Part shown: positions 5,404-12,822 of the stretch, in pieces
How positions within the stretch are numbered: the first letter of the stretch is position 1
Layout: each line of letters starts with the position of its first letter
Origin: a virus
Strand: one strand, 5' to 3'
Virus record (IMG/VR): IMGVR_UViG_3300011115_000477
Location: 1-22,295 of that record
Length of the DNA: 22,295 bases
Made by a program: the position numbers and the translations under genes
Notes under the pieces: model-generated
What the model was told of the DNA's origin: nothing
The model's database searches: none
What the model saw: only the letters and a program-made list of their open reading frames with translations

Positions 5404-8049
5404 TTACTCGGAGGAGTCCGAACGAAGGTATCTCATCACCGTTTGCTGCATCTGAGCTGGGGGCAATTCAGCCAATCGGGCAAGTGCTTCGAGCTGATCT
5501 CTGCGACGAATCATACCGGTTGCTCCAGCACCGTGAGCCAGTGCTGCGGCCAGCCCCTCATAACCGATGAAATCGACCATCGATCCCAATCCTGGGGTGG
5601 TAGCAAGTTTTTCAAACGCTGATCCGCTGACCGTCGCGCCAGCACCTGCGGCCCGCTGCTTGGCCTGATTGATAACCCTGAAACCCGGCACGATTTGATT
5701 CTGAACAATGTCGAAAAGATTTCGACCAAGGATAGTTTGGAGCTTGGCCGCGCTGTCTGTCCCAGCCATTTCCTTGAGCGATTCCAATCGGGCTGTCATC
5801 CCGGCAGCACCGGGGGTTCCAGCGCGAGTTCCGCCGCCTTCAGCGACCTGAAGCAAAAGCTCTTCGATAGCCTTTGCTCGGATTGCATTCTGAGTAGCTC
5901 GGGCAGATGCAGAACCAGCTACAGCCCTGCGCTCAAGAGCATCCATCACTGTTCGAGTGGTGGCGACATCAGGCAGATACTGAACCGCACGAGAAACGAT
6001 TCCAAGGCTCGCAGGGGTTCCATGCTGAAGTAGAGCAAGCACGGCTTCCGGTCCCTGCCGCTGAGCTTCTGGCAGGCTCTCAACAAATTGAACGAACCGA
6101 TTCAGTTCTCTGGTGCTTCCAAAACCAAGTTGATTCAATCCGCCACCGCCCTGGCGTTGGACGCTGTTGAGGTCCGCAGCAAGATTGTTCAGGTTGATTT
6201 CCCCTGTGGATTGGTTAATGGATCGGTTTACGATGCCCGATTTTACGATGTCGGAAATTTCGGTTGAACTCGGCACGTTCCGAACACCTGATGCTCTCAG
6301 ATCATTGATCAGGCTTACGGGATTTGAAAACGCCGGGGTTTCGGAACCCTGTCGAGCCACTCGCTCGGTCATTACGTCGGCCATCTGCCCCCGCTCAAGT
6401 TTCTCTGGCTTGAACGCCTGAAAAACACCGAACTCATCAAACCTAGGGCGGAACTTGGAATAGAACGAGTTGGCAGTGCGAAGAGATGCCGCATCGGCTG
6501 CGCCAAGATACGAAGGAGCTTGATAGTCGATTGTCTGAGTGATGAGGTCGGCTATCCGCCGAAGCTCGTTTTTCTCAGGTGTTCCAAACACCTTTCCTGC
6601 TTCATCGGATGCGGTGTAAAGGTTTCTCCGAATCACCCTCAGTTCGCTCAATGAAGCTGGGATATTTTGGTCAAGGATGGCATTTAGACGCGTGAGATAC
6701 GGAGAAAACACTCGACTTTGATCACCGCTGACAAGTCGAGGATACTTGTCGTTAAGATCAATGATGGCCTGCTCAACTGAAGGCAGGGTTCTTCCTGACC
6801 TTTGAGTCAGAACGAACACTGGCCGATCTTCAAAGAACCTTACAGGTGTGTAGAGGATGTCCGAATGATCGTCGAATGCAGCCTTTGTTTTTTCGATTGT
6901 TCCTTCAACTCTGGCACCCATCTGAGGGGACATGTATTGAGGAGTTGAAAGCAGTCGAGTTTCCCTGTTGATGGCCCTGCGAAATGAGCCTTCAGCGTCG
7001 GTGAGAGCTTCTTGAGCAAGGCTTTGCTGCGCCCCTGTGCGAGCCTTATCAATGGCCTGTTGAGCGGTGGTCATTCCCTTCGCTTCATCAACGAGTCGAT
7101 TCACGGTATTTGCATCCGTGATGCCGAACTCATTGAGAATTTGGCGAACAACGCTTTGGGTATCTCCTGCCTGCCCTTGGATTCCCCGAACAGCAGCAGT
7201 GATTGCATCTGATTGCTCAAGAAGCTGACGGTTCAGTTCTTCGCCACCAGTTCTTGCTGCGATTCGCTTTTCAGCACCGGCCAAGAATGGGAATGCCTGA
7301 CCAACTGTAGCCCTAACACCGGGTCCAATGCGTTCAACATCCTGAGCATTTTCAACTGCTCGATTGATCATTCCAGCACCGGCTCTTGCGCCCGCACCAA
7401 GAGTTGCCAATGCGCCTGGAATTGCTGCTCCGATTGCAGTTTCTTTGATCGCACTTCCCGCACTTGAAAGAGGGTCTTCAAGAGGGTTCTCGATTTTTCC
7501 TTCAACTGCTCCCGCTGCAAGACCACCCAAGCCTCCCGCAGCTATGGTCGCTCTAGTTGCTCCTGGAAAACCTCTGAATATGGGTACACCTCCTCGAATT
7601 CCCGCTCCGAACATTTCCCCAACCCGATACTTTTGATCTTCATCAAGTTTCTCGACGGTTTGCGCTCCAGCTTCTCCAAGAAAAGAAGATCCCGCTCCTG
7701 CTGCGATTTGGGCTGGAATACTGGCTCCGCCGGTTCCCAGCGCGACCGCCAACGGAACCCCGTATCGAAGAGCCGTTTTGGGATTGAGCTTAACTGGTGC
7801 CTCCTCATCGAAAACACTCGGTGCGCCAGCCTCGGCAAGCCTTTGCTCCTCGGCCTGCATCGCTGCACCCATCTTCTGCTCTTGAGTTGGATTGAATCCC
7901 GGCTGCTCCTCTCGACGACGCATCTCGGCAATCGTGGCAGGAGCCTTTTCGGACGCATATCTCCGCACGGTATCAGAGATGACATCGCGAGAAGTACCAT
8001 CGGGAAATGACAGTATTCCAATCCCCTCAACTCTTACTTTGATAGCCAT
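5404..8049 (-). CDS. Large putative internal virion / DNA-ejection protein (881 aa)
   Basis: The start is ATG 8049, just after the TAA of the previous gene. A longer reading to 8085 crosses that gene. The N-terminus carries VEGIGILSFPDGTSRDVISD, a short motif I recall at the start of phage injection or internal virion proteins. Gly/Ala-rich hydrophobic stretches follow at about 97-128, 150-182 and 205-227, resembling membrane-active segments. The remainder is long helical, Gln/Arg-rich sequence, including several repeated QQ and DAI-type helices. No lysozyme or transglycosylase signature was noticed. Its place as the last and largest gene of the structural block, after other ejection-like genes, parallels the big internal proteins of T7-like phages. 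The precise role is inferred. Confidence 0.62.
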   Translation of the reverse strand: MAIKVRVEGIGILSFPDGTSRDVISDTVRRYASEKAPATIAEMRRREEQPGFNPTQEQKMGAAMQAEEQRLAEAGAPSVFDEEAPVKLNPKTALRYGVPLAVALGTGGASIPAQIAAGAGSSFLGEAGAQTVEKLDEDQKYRVGEMFGAGIRGGVPIFRGFPGATRATIAAGGLGGLAAGAVEGKIENPLEDPLSSAGSAIKETAIGAAIPGALATLGAGARAGAGMINRAVENAQDVERIGPGVRATVGQAFPFLAGAEKRIAARTGGEELNRQLLEQSDAITAAVRGIQGQAGDTQSVVRQILNEFGITDANTVNRLVDEAKGMTTAQQAIDKARTGAQQSLAQEALTDAEGSFRRAINRETRLLSTPQYMSPQMGARVEGTIEKTKAAFDDHSDILYTPVRFFEDRPVFVLTQRSGRTLPSVEQAIIDLNDKYPRLVSGDQSRVFSPYLTRLNAILDQNIPASLSELRVIRRNLYTASDEAGKVFGTPEKNELRRIADLITQTIDYQAPSYLGAADAASLRTANSFYSKFRPRFDEFGVFQAFKPEKLERGQMADVMTERVARQGSETPAFSNPVSLINDLRASGVRNVPSSTEISDIVKSGIVNRSINQSTGEINLNNLAADLNSVQRQGGGGLNQLGFGSTRELNRFVQFVESLPEAQRQGPEAVLALLQHGTPASLGIVSRAVQYLPDVATTRTVMDALERRAVAGSASARATQNAIRAKAIEELLLQVAEGGGTRAGTPGAAGMTARLESLKEMAGTDSAAKLQTILGRNLFDIVQNQIVPGFRVINQAKQRAAGAGATVSGSAFEKLATTPGLGSMVDFIGYEGLAAALAHGAGATGMIRRRDQLEALARLAELPPAQMQQTVMRYLRSDSSE

Positions 8050-8050
8050 G

Positions 8051-9568
8051 TTATTTGATCTCCCTTCCTTGAGCATCCATGTCAATGATAGTGTCCATCA
8101 CATTGGTTCCACCTGCCGGGACCACTTGTCCGATCTTGCCCTTCTTACCAAGGTTTAGGAAACCGAATTGATCTCTAGTATCAAACCAGTTCTGCCTCGC
8201 ATCCTGAACCTCTTTTTGAGTTGCCGGATCAACAAAGATAGCGTTGCGATTAAACCGCCTTTCAATGACATCATCCTTAAACGCAGAATCAATGAGCTTC
8301 AATGCGCGAGGCAAGAAGTTGGCCGACTCTGGATCGCCAAACAACATCTTTGCAGACCTTAGCTCATTTCCAGTAAGAGAAGCACCAAACAGTGTTTTCC
8401 TCTTTCCAGAAACATAGGCTTCAAACTCTTGTATCACATCGTTCAGAGCGGCATACCTTGCATCTTCAACACCGTATTTGTTTTTAATACCAGTAATCCA
8501 CGCCTTGAATCCGTTGAACCCTTTCTGAGAAACCTTTGCCAAATCTCCAGTTCCTTGTAGCGCAGATATTGATTGAGCAAGAGTTCCAGCCATTCCGAGT
8601 CCCTCAACATAAGAATTAAGAGCATCTCTTTCATCCTTGGCCATAGGTCTAGTAACACCAGCAGAAACTCTAAATGCTTCGTTATCCTTGGATGTCTCAG
8701 GCAACTGAGAGTACAAAGACTGGAGCTTATCTTTGTCTGGTTTTTCAGACTTAAGTTCTTGCATGAACCCTTTGAGGGCTTCCTGTTCTACCTTGTACTT
8801 TTCTTCAAATGCGTACTTCTTTGTTCTATTGGCGTAATTCGCCTTAGCTATATCAGCTTCAGCAATAGCTCTTGCAGGAGAAAACGATGAAACGTCAGAA
8901 ACCATTGGATAATCTCCAGTTTGCTGGAACGCTTGAAGTTCTCCGATGGCCCTCTTTCCAGCCTCTTCTGTGTAAGCACCAGCCTGAATGGTTGGACGCT
9001 TGGATTCGATGGCTGCTTGAATTTCTCCAGCAGTGGAATCTGGTCGAACATTGATTCCAAAACCCTTTGCTTGGTTGAACAGATTTGTTCTCTGAATGTC
9101 CTCAGTTTGCTGCAACTCAGCCCTTCTCTTTTCCAATTCTGCTTGAGCCTGAGTCGCTGAAATTTGGAATGCAGGATCAAATTGATACGGAGATTGATAG
9201 GGTCCGATTGGGCTTTGAAGACCTTCTTTTGTTCCCTGTACTGTAGCTAGAGTCCTGCGAAGAGCTTTATTCCTATAGTCGGCCATCTTCTCCTCAAGCG
9301 TTGCACCAGCAGGAGCCTCGATGCCGCTTTGAAGCGCGTTGACCATCAACTGACGAGCCAGCGTTCGCTCCTCATCCCGCTTGTTCATCTCCTCCTGGAG
9401 CAATGCCTGACGCGCACGAGCGGCTTCTTGAGCCTTCTGAGTGCTTCCAGTGATCTGACCAGCCAATCCTCCAGTGAGGACGTTGAAGATATTTGAAGCA
9501 ACACCGGGACGATATTGAGCCGCCGTTTCGATGTTTGCAGGATCGGGATAGTTGTAGTTCGTAGCCAT
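8051..9568 (-). CDS. Putative virion/ejection protein (505 aa), N-terminus paralogous to next-upstream gene
   Basis: The ATG at 9568 has GGAGG ten bases before it, inside the end of the previous gene. Residues about 18-40, with FNVLTGGLAGQITGSTQKA, and a following QALLQEEMNKRDEER helix closely match residues of the 145-residue protein next door (NLLTGGIYGQASGMNEK, QLIQDELQRRMEER). This suggests a duplicated module. The rest is helical and rich in Gln, Ala and Lys, with coiled-coil stretches and no catalytic motif. The DNA is visibly more A/T-rich than its neighbours from about 8150 to 9200. Presumably a structural or internal virion protein by position. An ejectosome component is the likeliest specific guess. 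Confidence 0.55.
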   Translation of the reverse strand: MATNYNYPDPANIETAAQYRPGVASNIFNVLTGGLAGQITGSTQKAQEAARARQALLQEEMNKRDEERTLARQLMVNALQSGIEAPAGATLEEKMADYRNKALRRTLATVQGTKEGLQSPIGPYQSPYQFDPAFQISATQAQAELEKRRAELQQTEDIQRTNLFNQAKGFGINVRPDSTAGEIQAAIESKRPTIQAGAYTEEAGKRAIGELQAFQQTGDYPMVSDVSSFSPARAIAEADIAKANYANRTKKYAFEEKYKVEQEALKGFMQELKSEKPDKDKLQSLYSQLPETSKDNEAFRVSAGVTRPMAKDERDALNSYVEGLGMAGTLAQSISALQGTGDLAKVSQKGFNGFKAWITGIKNKYGVEDARYAALNDVIQEFEAYVSGKRKTLFGASLTGNELRSAKMLFGDPESANFLPRALKLIDSAFKDDVIERRFNRNAIFVDPATQKEVQDARQNWFDTRDQFGFLNLGKKGKIGQVVPAGGTNVMDTIIDMDAQGREIK

Positions 9569-9571
9569 AGA

Positions 9572-10009
9572 TCAGTATCCTCCAGCGAAAGTGTTGCGTT
9601 TGCGAAGTGTTCCGGGTTCGACGGGCATGGGCATTGCGCTGCGGTCGGGATTGAGTTCGCTCCCCACAGGCTCGGGAACCGGCGCAGAGCCGTATTGCTT
9701 CATGCGCTCCTCCATCCGCCGCTGAAGTTCATCCTGGATGAGCTGCTGCTTCGCCATGTCGCGTTGCTCCAGCTTCTCGTTCATTCCACTGGCCTGCCCG
9801 TAGATCCCTCCGGTAAGGAGATTCCCGAGGCGTTCCATGATGCTCGGGTCGTACTTGGCGGCTTCGCGCACCAGCTCTGGATTGGCGCGGAACGCCTCGG
9901 CCTCGGCCATCTTTTGACGTTCGAGTTCCTTGTCACGCCCACTCAGGCTGTTGTACAGCCCAGCGGTGGCGAAGTTGGCAGCGTTCTGTAGGAAGTTCTC
10001 GAAAGCCAT
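9572..10009 (-). CDS. Small putative virion protein (145 aa) related to the next gene
   Basis: A 145-residue helical protein. The N-terminus is MAFENFLQNAANFATAGLYN. Residues near 53-100 contain YDPSIMERLGNLLTGGIYGQ, then MNEKLEQRDMAKQQLIQDE and a MEERMKQYG helix. This block lines up with the start of the 505-residue protein immediately downstream, so the two are probably paralogues, one much longer. The C-terminus is Pro-rich and ends in NTFAGGY. The gene starts six bases after the TAA of the 346-residue gene. It may act with its long paralogue in the particle. No other family is recognised. Confidence 0.55.
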   Translation of the reverse strand: MAFENFLQNAANFATAGLYNSLSGRDKELERQKMAEAEAFRANPELVREAAKYDPSIMERLGNLLTGGIYGQASGMNEKLEQRDMAKQQLIQDELQRRMEERMKQYGSAPVPEPVGSELNPDRSAMPMPVEPGTLRKRNTFAGGY

Positions 10010-10013
10010 AATG

Positions 10014-11054
10014 TTAGTACATCAGAGATCTTCCCGCGCTACGTCCACGAATCACCCTCATTGCCGCTGCAAGAATCTCATCGGGGTCATAGTTGATATC
10101 TTGAGAGTATCCAGGAGCAAGCAGTTCCGCGGCCCTGCGAGGTGCGATCGGAACTTCCGTTGGCATCTTAAACGGTATTACGCGCCCAGGATTACGCACC
10201 GGAGTGGTAGTATTTGGGAGTTCTGTAATATCAAGATTAGGTTTAGGGATAGAAACGACTGGTCTCGGCCTAACAATGGTAGGCAAATTAGGTGTATTAG
10301 TAATTCCTATCGGGTATATTGGAACCTCTTCTCGAGAAGGTAACGCAGGAAGAGGCGTTTGACCTGCAAGCATTTGCTCAACCTCTTCTGGAGTAAAATA
10401 TTTTACAGACTCATCTTCTTTAGGAGGAGCAGGTTTATCGGGCTTTCGGATATAACGATCAACATACTTCCATTGATCGTAGTCCATAACAGGATCCAGC
10501 ATTCCAGGAGGAATAGAAGGAAGTCCCAACCTTGGTGGGTTTGGAAGAACTCTCGGTTCTACAAAGTCAGGGTTTGGAACAACTTCAATAGGTAACCCAG
10601 TGTTTGGGTCCATTATTGTTGTTGCACTTGTGCTTAATTGTTCTGCTACAGGATTTAACTGTTCTTGATTTAAAGCCTGAGGATTACTCAAATCTGGATG
10701 CAAGTAATAGCTCATCGGATCCACAGGAGGTTGAGCGTATTCTGATGCCGTTACAGGCCCAAACTTGCTGGCTGGAGATACTTGAACAGCCGCAGGAGCG
10801 GCCATCGGTGTAAAATCTAGAGCAGAAGGTTCCTGATATGAACCGGGTGTAAATTCAACGGGAGCTTGAAGGTTCTCCAGAGCCATTAGGTACCTCTCAA
10901 ACGGTGATATTTCTAAGCGTTGAGAGGGCGGAGCAGCCTCGTCTTCAAATGGAGGCTTTGATCCTGTGACATTGTATCTTTGCTCGGTTAAAGGATCGAG
11001 CGGAGTTCCAATGTTATTGAAAAACTCAAACGAATTTGGAATCTCGTTCGCCAT
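10014..11054 (-). CDS. Proline-rich, probably disordered virion-associated protein (346 aa)
   Basis: A 346-residue protein with very high proline content (for example LPNPPRLGLPSIPPGMLDP and VRPRPVVSIPKPNLDI). It has few hydrophobic cores, so it is probably extended or disordered. The last 40 residues, with APRRAAELLAPGYSQ and DPDEILAAAMRVIRGR, are helical and basic. No family is recognised. The start ATG 11054 follows the upstream TAA by one base, so coupling is likely. The DNA is markedly A/T-rich (about 38% GC by hand count in 10201-10260), unlike the flanking structural genes, which suggests a later insertion or relaxed codon use. Its place among ejection-type genes suggests a particle component or linker. 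Confidence 0.5.
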   Translation of the reverse strand: MANEIPNSFEFFNNIGTPLDPLTEQRYNVTGSKPPFEDEAAPPSQRLEISPFERYLMALENLQAPVEFTPGSYQEPSALDFTPMAAPAAVQVSPASKFGPVTASEYAQPPVDPMSYYLHPDLSNPQALNQEQLNPVAEQLSTSATTIMDPNTGLPIEVVPNPDFVEPRVLPNPPRLGLPSIPPGMLDPVMDYDQWKYVDRYIRKPDKPAPPKEDESVKYFTPEEVEQMLAGQTPLPALPSREEVPIYPIGITNTPNLPTIVRPRPVVSIPKPNLDITELPNTTTPVRNPGRVIPFKMPTEVPIAPRRAAELLAPGYSQDINYDPDEILAAAMRVIRGRSAGRSLMY

Positions 11055-11057
11055 AGT

Positions 11058-12410
11058 TTAAGCCTTTGGGACCAAGCTGTTGATACGAGATATCATCCAG
11101 TTGGCCACAAGCTTCTTGACCTTCGGCTTGTTCTTGAGCCACTTCGCGAACTTCTCGGCATTGCTGTCGTAGAAGCTCTTGAACCACTTCGGTCCAACGA
11201 GTTCCTTCCAGAAGTAGAACGCCTCCCACTGATCCGGAATACACTCGCGAGCAACATGGCAGGCTATAGCAGCACTTCCAAGCGATCCAATCGCGCTTGT
11301 AACACCCTTAAGAATGGCCAACGGAGATCCAGCTTGAGAGGCTTGAAACTGATTCTGAGCATTCTGAAGAGCGAAGCTGGATCCAGTCTGGAGCAACTGA
11401 CCTGGGCCGGCTTGCTGCATACCTTGGATGTATTGAGGCGGAGCAAACGGAGACGCACCCTGCTGGAGGTTACCAAGCTGGGCGGCTTGAGAAACAATCG
11501 GCTGGAGTCCCAGAGCGGACTGGATATTCGCAATGTTCTGCTGCTGGGTACCCTGACGTTGCTGTTGCGAAGCCATCTGGCCCGCAAAGCTTTGCTGCAT
11601 TGCGGTGTTTCGCTGGCCGGTGGCTGCGAGGATGTTCTGGAAGGCTTCTTGAGCTTGACGATTGGCGACATCGCTGCTGGTCTGACCGCTCTGAAGCAGC
11701 CCGAGAGCTTGCTGCCGGCGTTGGACATCGGCGTTGGAGATGGCCTCGTTTACGGCGCGGGCTTCGCGGAATGCCGAAAGATTGCCAAGGAGATTGCCAG
11801 TGGAAGTTCCGCGGGCGCGAGCAGCTTGCTCCGCACCTCGGATCATAGCTGGATCAAGCGTACCGGCTTGAGCAAGACCAGAACTGATCTGCCGCTCAAG
11901 ATTGCTACGGATTCTTACAGCCTCACCAGTGTCTTGAGGACCACCCGGCATGCCTACGCGCTCGTAGGAAGGGGACTCAATCGTGTCTTCGGGAATCTGA
12001 TTGTTTCCAGACTTAAGATCCTGAAGGAAATTTTCATAAAGAGCGTAACGAGTAGGATCAACTTCTTGAAGCTCGGACCTTCTTTGAGCAGCAAATTGAC
12101 GACCATACTTTTGAGCTACAGCAAGTTGAGCCGCAGCCTGTGGATCAGCCAACTCATTGGATACTTGAGCAATTTGTCGGGTTAGATCTACATCTCCCTG
12201 ACCGGAGAAATCGTATTCACGAATTTGAGTTTTACCGGTTTTGGGGTCAATGCGAGGATTCCCATCCTTATCGAGCATGACATACGATCCTTTTGTTCCA
12301 AGTCGAGAAGCTGACTCCAGCTCTCGAATGATAGGGAAAGTCTCCGCTTGGGCATAAACTGCCTCGCGGTTTGCCGCTGCCATGTCTGGTGCTTTATATG
12401 ATCCGCCCAT
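11058..12410 (-). CDS. Putative ejection / internal virion protein (450 aa), CHVARE C-terminus
   Basis: ATG 12410 with AGGA upstream, overlapping the GNAT-like gene by 17 bases. The N-terminal third is soluble and helical. The middle (about 150-370) is rich in Gln, Ala and Ser, with RGAEQAARARGTSTGNLLGN and many QQ runs. The last 67 residues form a distinct domain beginning CHVARECIPDQWEAFYFWK and ending in basic, Trp-containing helices. I recall this CHVARE...W...F..W C-terminal domain from many freshwater and gut podovirus virion proteins next to tail genes. It has no known function. The Ala/Gln-rich body resembles DNA-injection proteins such as P22 gp7 or gp20. The role is inferred from composition and position. 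Confidence 0.6.
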   Translation of the reverse strand: MGGSYKAPDMAAANREAVYAQAETFPIIRELESASRLGTKGSYVMLDKDGNPRIDPKTGKTQIREYDFSGQGDVDLTRQIAQVSNELADPQAAAQLAVAQKYGRQFAAQRRSELQEVDPTRYALYENFLQDLKSGNNQIPEDTIESPSYERVGMPGGPQDTGEAVRIRSNLERQISSGLAQAGTLDPAMIRGAEQAARARGTSTGNLLGNLSAFREARAVNEAISNADVQRRQQALGLLQSGQTSSDVANRQAQEAFQNILAATGQRNTAMQQSFAGQMASQQQRQGTQQQNIANIQSALGLQPIVSQAAQLGNLQQGASPFAPPQYIQGMQQAGPGQLLQTGSSFALQNAQNQFQASQAGSPLAILKGVTSAIGSLGSAAIACHVARECIPDQWEAFYFWKELVGPKWFKSFYDSNAEKFAKWLKNKPKVKKLVANWMISRINSLVPKA

Positions 12411-12822
12411 AAGAAATCCTCTTGTTCATCAGTAGTTTGAAGTACCTATCGAAATCGTACAAACGGGAAATGCCCTTTCTAAAACCACCCAGCTTGGTGA
12501 CGTTTTTAGAGCATAACCGCATCATTGCCATCCAAAGAGTTTGAACCGCATACGGCTCGGTACCAATAGCGATCTCGATCCACGCGATATGGCCATCAGG
12601 GAAGTTGTTGTTGAGATCCTCGGACTCCTCAATGGAGTTCAGGAATCGAACAGCTCCTACACCGACACACTTTCCTTCATCGTTTTTCACAATGCCAAAC
12701 AGTTTCTTGGAACTAAAGATCCCGATCCAGTTGAGGATCTGGTCATCGTTCCATGTGGAACAAGTTGGCCAATGCTCTCGCAGTAGCTTTGCCGCTTCAA
12801 TGTTTGTTGGATGAACGCTCAT
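12394..12822 (-). CDS. GNAT-like small protein in the tail/ejection block
   Basis: A 142-residue protein with a probable acetyltransferase-like fold. KCVGVGAVRFL (51-61) fits the central beta strand, and GHIAWIEIAIGTEPYAVQTL (77-96) fits the strand-loop-helix after the acetyl-CoA site. The usual RxxGxG/A loop is absent or changed to GTEPYA, so cofactor binding is doubtful. T7 gp13, also about 140 residues and next to tail and internal virion genes, is likewise described as GNAT-related, and this gene may be its counterpart. It overlaps the tail-hub gene as ATGA. A catalytically dead structural or assembly role is more likely than an enzyme. Moderate to low certainty. Confidence 0.5.
   Translation of the reverse strand: MSVHPTNIEAAKLLREHWPTCSTWNDDQILNWIGIFSSKKLFGIVKNDEGKCVGVGAVRFLNSIEESEDLNNNFPDGHIAWIEIAIGTEPYAVQTLWMAMMRLCSKNVTKLGGFRKGISRLYDFDRYFKLLMNKRISYGRII

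Noticed and set aside
11256-12185. Plus-strand open frame of 309 codons
   Set aside because: Antisense to the 450-aa virion protein, with no motif and no matching gene neighbours on that strand.
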